Shown in pieces: positions 55,199 through 62,925 of a stretch of 64,000 bases of DNA. The notes below the pieces were generated by a model, which saw nothing but the letters and a program-made list of their open reading frames with translations, was not told where the DNA came from and ran no database searches. This stretch comes from JAGLCW01 sp964427915 (lineage in GTDB: Bacteria; Caldisericota; Caldisericia; UBA6126), in assembly GCA_964427915.1 (NCBI GenBank), contig CAYRWA010000094.1:14054-78053 (forward strand). The letters run 5' to 3'. The position numbers and the translations under genes are program-made. Position 1 is the stretch's first letter. The number at the start of each line of letters is the position of its first letter.

Positions 55199-55954
55199 AT
55201 GAAAACAGTTCTTTATTCAAAAGACCTTTCCCTATGGTATGGGAAAAAACAAGCGCTAAAAGACGTTTCTCTTTCTTTCGAAGAGAAAAGCATTACCGCC
55301 ATCATGGGGCCGTCTGGGTGCGGCAAATCAACCTATTTGCGTTGCTTTAACCGTATGAACGATATTATCCCCAACATTCGCATTGAAGGAAAAGCGATCT
55401 ATGGAGATACCAACATATATGACAAAGAAACCGATCCTGTAGAAATACGCACCAAGATTGGTATGGTGTTTCAACAACCCAATCCTTTACCCCGAAGTAT
55501 TTATGACAATGTTGCCTATGGGCCTAGAATAGCCGGGGAAAAAAGAAAAAAAGTGTTGGACGAGATTGTTGAGAAAAGTTTACGCAAAGCTGCTATATGG
55601 GATGAAGTGAGAGACGACTTAAAGAAATCAGGACTATCTTTGTCGGGAGGCCAACAACAGAGGCTGTGCTTGGCACGTACTTTAGCCATTGAACCCAAAA
55701 TTATTCTCATGGATGAACCATGTTCTGCTCTTGATCCTATTGCAACCGCAAAAATTGAGCAAACGATGCAAGAGTTAAAAGAAGAATACACAATTATCAT
55801 TGTGACCCATAATATGCAGCAAGCTGCAAGGGCTTCCGATTATACAGCTTTTTTACTGATGGGTGAATGTATAGAATATGGAGAAACGAAGAAAATTTTC
55901 ATCAAACCACAGCATAAAGAAACGATGGACTATATAACAGGCCGATTCGGATAA
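55199..55954 (+). CDS. pstB: Phosphate ABC transporter ATP-binding protein PstB
   Basis: The cytoplasmic ATPase of the phosphate importer. Walker A (GPSGCGKST), the Q-loop (VFQQPNPLPRSIYDNVAYGPR, a PstB signature), the LSGGQQQR signature, Walker B (ILMDEPCSALDP) and switch histidine (VTHNMQQA) are complete. 251 residues is standard. phoU, which often closes the operon, is absent; a strong terminator follows. Confidence 0.97.
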   Translation: MKTVLYSKDLSLWYGKKQALKDVSLSFEEKSITAIMGPSGCGKSTYLRCFNRMNDIIPNIRIEGKAIYGDTNIYDKETDPVEIRTKIGMVFQQPNPLPRSIYDNVAYGPRIAGEKRKKVLDEIVEKSLRKAAIWDEVRDDLKKSGLSLSGGQQQRLCLARTLAIEPKIILMDEPCSALDPIATAKIEQTMQELKEEYTIIIVTHNMQQAARASDYTAFLLMGECIEYGETKKIFIKPQHKETMDYITGRFG

Positions 55955-55997
55955 ATATTTTTCTTGTATCTTACAAGTAGTCTTCCAGAGAGCTTTA

Positions 55998-56040
55998 GTT
56001 AGAACAGATAAACCAAAAGTTTATCTGTTCTAACTTTTTT
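55998..56040 (+). terminator. Strong Rho-independent terminator after pstB
   Basis: A perfect 16-base stem (55998-56013 with 56019-56034), five-base loop and six T residues (56035-56040) form a textbook terminator that insulates the pst operon from the iron-uptake operon. Confidence 0.93.
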
Positions 56041-56051
56041 ACTTTCCACTA

Positions 56052-56079
56052 TTGACATAAAGTTAGATGTAACTAACAT
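56052..56079 (+). promoter_or_regulatory. Promoter and operator-like inverted repeat of the dtxR-feoAB operon
   Basis: TTGACA (56052-56057) and TAACAT (56074-56079) are spaced by 16 bases. Between and overlapping them lies the inverted repeat GTTAG (56062-56066) and CTAAC (56073-56077), similar in its TTAG/CTAA arms to DtxR/IdeR iron boxes. A repressor bound here would block polymerase. The regulator encoded just downstream is the obvious candidate, giving autoregulation. Confidence 0.65.
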
Positions 56080-56115
56080 AGTATGTAATTCATTATTGGA
56101 GAGTGATCAAATACA

Positions 56116-56505
56116 ATGCTTAGCCCAAGTTTGGAAGATTATTTAGAAGCTATAGCTGTTTTGTCCAATGAAGCAGAATATGTTCATGCATCTACTATAA
56201 GCCACTATCTTTCTAAAAAGAAATCTTCAGTTACTGTTGCTCTCCGGCAATTAAGGCAACACCAGCTTATTGAATACAAACCATACAAACCCATTAAGCT
56301 TACCTTGTTAGGCCAAGAAAAGGCCTTTGAAATACTCCAAAGACATACAGCCCTGCGAGATTTTTTTATAACGGTGCTGCATGTCGAACCAGATAAAGCA
56401 AACCGAGCAGCCTGTAAAATTGAACATACTATTGGTCCAGAGATAACCAACAAACTGACGGAGTTTGTTCGAGACTATAAGAAGAGAGAACTCCATGAGA
56501 TATAG
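56116..56505 (+). CDS. DtxR/MntR-family metal-dependent transcriptional regulator
   Basis: The 129-residue protein is a winged-helix repressor with the DtxR-family dimerisation domain and no SH3 tail, as in MntR. The N-terminal helix has Asp8 and Glu11 (SLEDYLEAI), the recognition helix is KKKSSVTVALRQLRQ, and His77 lies in LQRHTALRDFF. The C-terminal metal ligands read C100, E103 and H104 (CKIEH), like the Cys-Glu-His set of iron-sensing DtxR rather than the Glu-Glu-His of MntR. With the feoAB genes immediately downstream, ferrous iron is the likely co-repressor. Its last 11 bases overlap feoA. Confidence 0.9.
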   Translation: MLSPSLEDYLEAIAVLSNEAEYVHASTISHYLSKKKSSVTVALRQLRQHQLIEYKPYKPIKLTLLGQEKAFEILQRHTALRDFFITVLHVEPDKANRAACKIEHTIGPEITNKLTEFVRDYKKRELHEI

Positions 56506-56773
56506 AAGAAGACATTGTTGTATACAATGTAAGAAAAAAGGACGATGTATGTTATCGGAAGTGGATTCTCAAAGGTCGATGAAAATATGTAGTATTCGTG
56601 GAGACGAAGCCTATGTGCGCAGGTTGTCTTGTATGGGCATTTTATGTGGAAAAACCATATCTATCCTTAGGAGGCATGGCCGAAGAGGAGCTATGATGAT
56701 TCAAGCAGGCGACAGTAGATTTGCTTTGGATGCAGGGCTTTATGAAAACATTGAAGTCGAGGAAGAGCAATAG
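56495..56773 (+). CDS. feoA: FeoA-domain protein with cysteine-rich N-terminus
   Basis: FeoA is a small SH3-like cytosolic protein that supports FeoB. The FeoA core is visible as VRRLSCMGILCGKTISILRRHG followed by AMMIQAGDSRFALDAGLYENIEVE. Before it is an extra 25-residue segment with four cysteines (CCIQCKKKGRC) that FeoA usually lacks. The ATG at 56495 overlaps the regulator gene; the frame from 56465 is internal to it. FeoB starts 12 bases downstream. Confidence 0.85.
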   Translation: MRYRRRHCCIQCKKKGRCMLSEVDSQRSMKICSIRGDEAYVRRLSCMGILCGKTISILRRHGRRGAMMIQAGDSRFALDAGLYENIEVEEEQ

Positions 56774-56785
56774 CTCATCAATTTC

Positions 56786-58720
56786 ATGAAAGCAAAATAT
56801 ACTGTTGTTTTAGCAGGCAATCCGAATTGTGGGAAAACAACTTTATTTAATGCTCTCACTGGGTCGCACCAGCACATCGGCAATTATCCTGGTGTTACGG
56901 TTGAAAAAAAAGAAGGAACATTAACCGTTCATGAGATTACCATTCATATCATTGATTTGCCAGGAATGTATGATCTACAAGCGCATTCTCCAGAAGAGGA
57001 AGTAGCTCGGAGCGTAATCGAAAGGGAATCCCCGGATATTATCATCAGCGTTGTGGATTCTTCTTCCCTAGAGCGAAATCTATTTCTCACTTCGCAGCTT
57101 ATGGAGAAAGGAATTCCCGTATTGGTTGTACTCAATATGGCAGATACTGCAGAAAAAAAAGGGTATGTCATTGATCACCATCTCCTTTCTGAAGCGATGC
57201 AAGTTGCTATTGTAAAAACAATTGGACACAAAAATCAAGGTATAGCCTCGTTGAAAGAAAAAATGTATTATATGTGTCAGCAATTTTCAGCCCTTCCATC
57301 TTCTGTAATCTCTACCCAACCCACTATGCATGAGAATCCAATGACGACCGAAGAACGATATGATATGATTGGAAAATGGTTACGCAGTGCCGTTGTCTAT
57401 ACAAAAAAACAAGGATCGCGATTAACAGAAAAACTTGATGACGTGTTAACTCATCCTTTTTGGGGGGTGGGTATTTTTTTAGGACTGATGTATGCAGTGT
57501 TTTCCCTGGTTTTTATTGTGGGCGCTCCTTTAATGGAGTGGATTGAATCTTTCTTTTCCTGGACGAGTTCCATGATTCTGCAATATTGGCCTGCGACTGT
57601 GTATCCTTTTCTACGGGCTTTGCTTGTTGAAGGAATTATTGGAGGCGTAGGTGGTGTGATTGTTTTTCTACCCAATATTTTACTGTTGTTTTTGGCAATT
57701 GCATTTTTAGAAGGCACTGGCTATATGTCCAGGGTAGCATTCCTTATGGACGGGTTTATGAACAAGATGAATTTACATGGCAAAAGCATTGTGCCCATGC
57801 TTCTTGGATTCGGGTGTTCGGTACCTGCTATCATGGCAACGCGCACTTTAGAATCAAAGCAAGAACGAATGACCACCATGATGGTGCTACCACTTATGAG
57901 CTGCGGAGCCAGATTGACTATATATGCCCTGCTGATTCCTGCCTTTTTCCCTTCTCATTTGCATGGTCCTATGCTATGGCTACTGTATTTTATTGGCATT
58001 TTGGTGGCTATGGTGGCTGCTAAAATTCTTCGGAAAACCATCTTTAAAGGGGATTCTGTACCTTTCCTCATTGAACTTCCCGAGTATCGGTTGCCAACGC
58101 TACGAAATCTATTTTTAGAAATGTGGAATCAATCCAAGGAATACCTAAAAAAAGCAGGGAGTATTATTTTAATCTTGTCAGTTCTTTTGTGGGGCTTGGC
58201 CTCGTTTCCAAAAATCCAAGAGTATTCGCAAGATTATCAAAGCAGAATACAGCTTCTTGAGGAATCTACCCTTGCTGAATCGCAGAAAGAAACTGAAATG
58301 CAGTCGCTTTTACAAGCAATGCAAGAAGAAGAACTTGCCTATACCTATGCAGGAAGAACAGGACGGTTTCTTGAACCGGCAATAAAACCATTGGGCTTTG
58401 ATTGGAAAATTGGAACAGCTCTTATTGGTGCATTGGCTGCAAAAGAAATGTTTGTTGCGCAGCTAGGCATTGTAAATGCAGTGCGCGATACAGAAGAAAA
58501 CCAAGTACCCTTGCGTGATAAATTGCGCGACCAGTATACCCCATTGGTAGCTTTTTGTATTATGCTCTTCTGTCTTATAAGCTCACCTTGCGTTGCTACA
58601 TGCGCAGTGACTCGTCGCGAGAGCAATTCCTGGAAATGGGCACTTTTGCAGTTTTTTGGTTTAACCGTCATTGCGTATATTCTAACACTTGTTGTTTATC
58701 AAGTTGGTAGTTTGCTATAA
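56786..58720 (+). CDS. feoB: Ferrous iron transporter FeoB
   Basis: FeoB is the main Fe(II) importer of anaerobes. The N-terminal G domain has GNPNCGKTT (G1), GNYPGVTVEKKEG (G2), DLPGMYDL (G3) and VVLNMAD (G4). The C-terminal part has the gate-like core segments FLPNILLLFLAIAFLEGTGYMSR and LLGFGCSVPAIMATRTLESKQ, a coiled loop (490-530) and KEMFVAQLG. 644 residues is somewhat short but complete. Weak ribosome site; translation may be coupled with feoA. Confidence 0.96.
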   Translation: MKAKYTVVLAGNPNCGKTTLFNALTGSHQHIGNYPGVTVEKKEGTLTVHEITIHIIDLPGMYDLQAHSPEEEVARSVIERESPDIIISVVDSSSLERNLFLTSQLMEKGIPVLVVLNMADTAEKKGYVIDHHLLSEAMQVAIVKTIGHKNQGIASLKEKMYYMCQQFSALPSSVISTQPTMHENPMTTEERYDMIGKWLRSAVVYTKKQGSRLTEKLDDVLTHPFWGVGIFLGLMYAVFSLVFIVGAPLMEWIESFFSWTSSMILQYWPATVYPFLRALLVEGIIGGVGGVIVFLPNILLLFLAIAFLEGTGYMSRVAFLMDGFMNKMNLHGKSIVPMLLGFGCSVPAIMATRTLESKQERMTTMMVLPLMSCGARLTIYALLIPAFFPSHLHGPMLWLLYFIGILVAMVAAKILRKTIFKGDSVPFLIELPEYRLPTLRNLFLEMWNQSKEYLKKAGSIILILSVLLWGLASFPKIQEYSQDYQSRIQLLEESTLAESQKETEMQSLLQAMQEEELAYTYAGRTGRFLEPAIKPLGFDWKIGTALIGALAAKEMFVAQLGIVNAVRDTEENQVPLRDKLRDQYTPLVAFCIMLFCLISSPCVATCAVTRRESNSWKWALLQFFGLTVIAYILTLVVYQVGSLL

Positions 58721-58779
58721 TAGGGTTGTCTGTACAGATTTTTCATATGTAGAACAGCACGCGAAAGGATAACACAGGT

Positions 58780-60264
58780 TTGAATACGGTGCTATCAAAA
58801 TTCAAAGAAGTGATTTTTTCTGTTTTACCGATCATCGTATTGGTCTTGATTCTTTCTTTTACCATTACCCCTATCTCTTCGTTTGCTCTTGTTTCCTTCC
58901 TTATTGGTGCTGGCTTGGTAATGCTTGGACTTATCCTATTCTTATTTGGAGTAGAGATTGGTATTGCTCCTCTTGGAAGCCTTCTTGGGTCTTCTCTAGC
59001 GAAAAAAAATGTTGTATGGATTGTACTTGTAAGCGTACTTGTCCTTGGTTTTTTTGTTTCCATTGCTGAACCCGACTTACTGGTATTTGCAAAACAAGTA
59101 GACAAAGTTACTGCTGGTCAAATATCCAGCTATAGCATCTTGATTGTTGTTTCCATTGGTTTATCCATTATGCTGGCATTTGGTTTTTTCCGAGTTTTGT
59201 ACAATATCCCTTTGTACAAAGTCTTATTTGTTCTTTATCTTCTTCTCTTTGGACTTGCCTTTTTCTCTTCACCAGAATTTCTTGCTATTTCTCTTGATGC
59301 TTCTGGTTCCACAACAGGCATACTGGCAGTTCCTTTTATCTTGTCTTTATCTGTAGGCATATCGATGCTGAAAAAGGATAGCAAAGCTTCCGAAAAAGAT
59401 AGTTTTGGATTGGTAGCGATAGCTTCAGTTGGTGCAGTCATGTCCGTTATGATTTTGGGACTATTAAAAGGTTCAAGCAATTTTGCAGGGTCTCTTTCTT
59501 CAAAAGTACTGCAATCAGAAACAATTGTAGGAGTTTTTACATCCATTCTCCCTGAATATTGTAAAGAAAGTATTGTGGCAATTGTACCTCTCATCGGTAT
59601 TTTATTGTTTATACAAACTACTTCTTTTCGACTTCGTAAGTCGCAGTTTCGCAAACTTTTAACCGGATTTGTGTTTGCTTTTGTTGGGCTGCTGCTTTTT
59701 CTTGTTGGCGTAAATGCCGGATTTATGGAAGTTGGAGCTACGATTGGGAAAACCTTAGCACTGCTTCCGCACAAGTCAGTCATCATCCTTATTGGTTTTA
59801 TCATAGGCTTTGTAACTATTATGGCTGAACCTGCTGTCTATGTATTGACGCATCAAATTGAAGCCGTAACAAGTGGTTATGTAAAGCGAAAAGCTGTGCT
59901 GATTTTTTTGGCCATAGGAGTTGGTTTTGCCGTGATGTTATCAGTTTTGCGCATAATAATTCCGCAAATTCAGTTATGGCACTACTTGCTGCCCGGATAT
60001 ATTCTGTGTCTTGTACTCATGTTTTTTGCCCCAAAATTGTTTGTTGGTATTGCATTTGATGCTGGTGGAGTGGCGACCGGACCCATTACTGTCACTTTTA
60101 TTCTGGCTTTCATTCAAGGAGCAGCCAATGCGTTTGAAGGATCCAATCTATTGGTTGATGGATTTGGTATGATCGCAATGGTTGCTATGATTCCCATTAT
60201 TACATTGCAAGTACTGGGGGTCATTTTTAGAATCAAATCGCGAACCAAAGGAGAGGTAGTGTAA
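58780..60264 (+). CDS. DUF1538 membrane protein (internally duplicated putative transporter)
   Basis: The 494-residue protein has about twelve hydrophobic segments arranged as two homologous halves. Compare FGVEIGIAPLGSLLGSSLAK, FVSIAEPDLLVFAKQVDKVTAG and SLDASGSTTGILAVPFILSL with VGVNAGFMEVGATIGKTLAL, VTIMAEPAVYVLTHQIEAVTSG and AFDAGGVATGPITVTFILAF. This matches DUF1538, a family of unknown transport function. The TTG start has AAAGGA upstream. The PII-like gene follows one base after its stop, a tight association like that of AmtB with GlnK or SbtA with SbtB, so the protein is probably gated by that regulator. Confidence 0.85.
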   Translation: MNTVLSKFKEVIFSVLPIIVLVLILSFTITPISSFALVSFLIGAGLVMLGLILFLFGVEIGIAPLGSLLGSSLAKKNVVWIVLVSVLVLGFFVSIAEPDLLVFAKQVDKVTAGQISSYSILIVVSIGLSIMLAFGFFRVLYNIPLYKVLFVLYLLLFGLAFFSSPEFLAISLDASGSTTGILAVPFILSLSVGISMLKKDSKASEKDSFGLVAIASVGAVMSVMILGLLKGSSNFAGSLSSKVLQSETIVGVFTSILPEYCKESIVAIVPLIGILLFIQTTSFRLRKSQFRKLLTGFVFAFVGLLLFLVGVNAGFMEVGATIGKTLALLPHKSVIILIGFIIGFVTIMAEPAVYVLTHQIEAVTSGYVKRKAVLIFLAIGVGFAVMLSVLRIIIPQIQLWHYLLPGYILCLVLMFFAPKLFVGIAFDAGGVATGPITVTFILAFIQGAANAFEGSNLLVDGFGMIAMVAMIPIITLQVLGVIFRIKSRTKGEVV

Positions 60265-60265
60265 G

Positions 60266-60934
60266 ATGGATACTCTCGATCAAGGTTCTATTTTTGAATT
60301 AATCTACGTGATTGTTCCCTGTGGAAAAGGAAGCAACGTTTTACAAAAAGCCAAAAAAATCGGGATCCCCGGAGGAACAGTGATTCTAGGACGAGGGACA
60401 GTGTGTAACCTTGTTTTAAACTTTCTTTCCATTTGTGACGAAAGCAAAGAAATTGTTCTACTGGGTACCGATGAAAATACTGCAAAAATTGTCATTGATT
60501 CTTTAAACAGAGAGTTTTCTTTTGACAAACCAAACCATGGCATCATTTTTGCCATTCGAACGTGCAATATTCTAGGATCCAGATGTTACAAATGCGAAAA
60601 TCTACCAAAAGAAAAAGCGCAAGGAGAGACTATGCATAAACTTCTCATCACCATAGTAAACAAAGGAAGAGCAGAGGATGTCATCAACATTGCTAAGCAA
60701 GCAGGCTCTAAAGGGGGAACTATACTTAATGCTAGAGGCTCAGGAACACTTGAAACCACCAAAGTGTTTAACATGGATATTGAACCAGAAAAAGAAATTG
60801 TAATGATCATCGCGACAGAAGACCAAGCACAGACTATTGCCTGTAGTATTCGAGATGAACTTGAGCTTAATAAACCGGGTCATGGCATCATTTTCATTCA
60901 AGATGTCTACGAAGCCCATGGTATAGCTGAATAG
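60266..60934 (+). CDS. Tandem PII-like signalling protein (two GlnB-type domains)
   Basis: The 222-residue protein consists of two PII-superfamily domains, residues 11-99 and 124-217. Equivalent blocks are KIGIPGGTVILGRGT and QAGSKGGTILNARGS, and DKPNHGIIFAIRTCN and NKPGHGIIFIQDVYE. The linker carries C100, C107 and C110. PII proteins are trimeric sensors of nucleotides and metabolites that bind and gate membrane transporters. AAGGAG (60621-60626) lies five bases before the ATG at 60632, so the second domain may also be translated alone as a normal-size PII protein of 100 residues. The start is one base after the DUF1538 stop. Confidence 0.83.
   Translation: MDTLDQGSIFELIYVIVPCGKGSNVLQKAKKIGIPGGTVILGRGTVCNLVLNFLSICDESKEIVLLGTDENTAKIVIDSLNREFSFDKPNHGIIFAIRTCNILGSRCYKCENLPKEKAQGETMHKLLITIVNKGRAEDVINIAKQAGSKGGTILNARGSGTLETTKVFNMDIEPEKEIVMIIATEDQAQTIACSIRDELELNKPGHGIIFIQDVYEAHGIAE
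60632..60934 (+). CDS. Possible internal translation product: second PII-like domain alone
   Basis: In frame with the double-domain gene, this start has a better ribosome site (AAGGAG, five-base spacing) than the first. The product would be a single PII-like subunit of 100 residues starting MHKLLITIVNKGRAEDV. It is inferred from the sequence only. Confidence 0.45.
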   Translation: MHKLLITIVNKGRAEDVINIAKQAGSKGGTILNARGSGTLETTKVFNMDIEPEKEIVMIIATEDQAQTIACSIRDELELNKPGHGIIFIQDVYEAHGIAE

Positions 60935-61079
60935 TGTTATAACAATCGCTCTCATTGGCAATCTCTGTGCATCGATTGGTAATCACGCTATATGACAAAG
61001 TGGGAGCTTCTTTCCCGCAACCTGTAAAGAAACTCACAAATAATAGTACTACAATGATGCGACCTACAATTGTTTTCAT
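60894..61079 (-). CDS. Small lipoprotein (61 residues)
   Basis: The ATG at 61079 has an excellent GGAGG six bases upstream. The product begins with a signal peptide ending in FFTGC (Cys21 lipid site), leaving about 40 mature residues including CTEIANESDC. No family recognised. The 3' end overlaps the convergent PII-like gene by 41 bases. The strong ribosome site and lipobox together argue that it is real. Confidence 0.65.
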   Translation of the reverse strand: MKTIVGRIIVVLLFVSFFTGCGKEAPTLSYSVITNRCTEIANESDCYNTIQLYHGLRRHLE

Positions 61080-61176
61080 TTCATCCTCCAAAGAATTATC
61101 TCATGTACTTTTACCATACAGTCATAAAAATGATTTTTGACAATCCATGTCCAAGTACCAACTTTAATCAATTTTT

Positions 61177-62046
61177 TTATTCTTCTTCGATCTCAATAGG
61201 AAAACTCCAGGAGTACAGATTCTTACCCATATCTGTTCCATCGTTTATAAGCAGGTGTAAACTCCATTTGGGTTGTTGATTCTTAGGAAAACCATCAATA
61301 AAGGGTATGGTAAAAGGTTCGGTTGTAAGAGAAAAATTGGGATTTTGTTCTGTTGGATATTCATCAGCGGACGAAAACAAAGGAAATCCACATCCACTGT
61401 ATTCTTCTTTTACATCACCCGACAAAGGGATCATATCATAGGCAAGATTTTCAACGGAGTAATGCGGATCCAGGTAATCAAAGTAGTAAATTCGATCTGC
61501 TTTAAGAAAAATACTGTAGCGAAGGTTTTTAAAATCTTCTATTGGAAATGGTTTTTCCCACTTCAGCTGTGCAGTAGCAGTATAGGAATCTTCTGTACAT
61601 TCTACGTGGGGCTGCACCAAAACAATATCGGTGCTTGCAGAACTATCCTTAATCTTCTCATAGACAATAGGGATCCATTTGCTCCAATCATATCCCGTTT
61701 CATTTTTGGGAACTCCCAAAAAATACTTTGTACGATGGCAAATGGTTTGCGGATATCCTCGATCCAGTTGCATGTATTTTCGGACTTCTTCGTAGTATTG
61801 AAAACAATACGGGGATGGATTAAAAGTATGAAAAGAAGGTTCAAAGGAAATTGCATCGATATTGGGATATTCATTTTCAAGTTGCAGTAGTGGAAATTGT
61901 GATTTATAAGGTGTCATAGATCCCAGTAAACCAACTTCTACAAGTTTTGACGAGGGTATCGTTTGAGTTAGATCAGCAACTGAACATGAAATAGAACCAA
62001 CAAAGAGGAAGAGTATACTAAAACAGAGCATTATTGGATTTTTCAT
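61177..62046 (-). CDS. Lipoprotein of unknown function
   Basis: The ATG at 62046 is chosen because GGAG lies eight bases upstream; the frame from 62067 adds only seven residues. The signal peptide ends in SISC (Cys21 lipid site). The mature region is beta-rich with several aromatic and acidic residues (YEYPNIDAISFEP-like and WSLHLLINDGTDMG segments) and no family match. It lies 98 bases upstream of the small lipoprotein. Confidence 0.7.
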   Translation of the reverse strand: MKNPIMLCFSILFLFVGSISCSVADLTQTIPSSKLVEVGLLGSMTPYKSQFPLLQLENEYPNIDAISFEPSFHTFNPSPYCFQYYEEVRKYMQLDRGYPQTICHRTKYFLGVPKNETGYDWSKWIPIVYEKIKDSSASTDIVLVQPHVECTEDSYTATAQLKWEKPFPIEDFKNLRYSIFLKADRIYYFDYLDPHYSVENLAYDMIPLSGDVKEEYSGCGFPLFSSADEYPTEQNPNFSLTTEPFTIPFIDGFPKNQQPKWSLHLLINDGTDMGKNLYSWSFPIEIEEE

Positions 62047-62118
62047 AAGAGTTTCTCCTTTTCCCATATATTCACAAAAGATGGAGGATTTTTGGTTTGA
62101 TCCATCATGAAAACAATA

Positions 62119-62268
62119 TTACTTTCTAGGGGGGGCCTGGATAGTAGCGTAGGTTGACATGGGGACAGAACCTGTTAACAACGCGAAAGTGATTACAATC
62201 GAAAGAATAGAACGAACAACATGATTTGAACCATTGGATTGAGTACAATTACTCTTCTTTAACAACAT
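62119..62268 (-). CDS. Exported small peptide precursor (49 residues)
   Basis: An ATG with GGAGGAGG six bases upstream opens a 49-residue frame. It has a basic N-terminus (MLLKKSN), a hydrophobic stretch (RSILSIVITFALLTG) and an apparent signal-peptidase site after MSTYA, leaving only TIQAPPRK. This is the build of Phr-type or similar exported signalling peptide precursors, but a cognate receptor is not visible here. It could also be a small leader protein or the remnant of a larger secreted protein. Confidence 0.55.
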   Translation of the reverse strand: MLLKKSNCTQSNGSNHVVRSILSIVITFALLTGSVPMSTYATIQAPPRK

Positions 62269-62860
62269 ATGATTCCTCCTCCAAATAATAGTGATAATAA
62301 ACGGATGCATTGATTGTTTTTCCGACTTGCATCCCAAACCCTTGTAAACGTATAACTACTCCACTTTTGCTGGTTCTTCATAGAACCTTTCTTTCTGAAA
62401 ACTTGTCCCTTTTCATTGCCGGATAAAGAGTCTCCTGATCAATATTGTAGAGCTCTAAAAAAGGACCATTTCTTCCACCATTAAAAAAGTAAAAACTCTT
62501 TACTATAATTTTCTCAAAAAGCAAGAAAAAAAACAGGGCTCAAATCTTAAGAAATTCTTATGATTCTTAAGAAAGAAAAATAGCACTCCTTTTCATGAAG
62601 GTTTGTACAAAAAAAAATGAAAGAAAATGAAAATATGTTTTTAAGCTTGTAGAAGTGTAAAACTCAAAACATCGAATTCGATCCCCATACATGGTAACTC
62701 CCACTCAACAGTAAGCACACCAAAAAACAATCTTACATTTATAGTATTTGAGGTTTTATGTCTAATGCCACTACTCTTTTAAGAAGAGAATAAATATCCA
62801 AAAGTTTGTCAGTCCTTCTGTTGTGTAATGCTATTATGCGAAACACACGTACTATGCATC
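62269..62860. other. Long non-coding stretch upstream of the small peptide gene
   Basis: No supported gene is seen in about 590 bases. CTTAAGAAA occurs twice 20 bases apart (62546-62554 and 62566-62574), resembling on the opposite strand the TTTCTTAAT repeats before pstS. The run TATAGT near 62510 on the minus strand could be a -10 box for the small peptide gene. The stretch is AT-rich with several A-runs. It may be a long 5' region or hold a small RNA. Confidence 0.35.
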
Positions 62861-62888
62861 AGAGGGAAGGGCAAATGCCTTTCCCTCT
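62861..62888. terminator. Hairpin downstream of the propeller gene
   Basis: AGAGGGAAGGGC (62861-62872) pairs with GCCTTTCCCTCT (62877-62888) through one G-T pair with a four-base loop. It lies 37 bases past the stop of the minus-strand gene. No clear T-run follows on that strand. Confidence 0.6.
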
Positions 62889-62925
62889 GTTTCTTGATTG
62901 CAAAAACTGTAACAAGTGACGAAAA

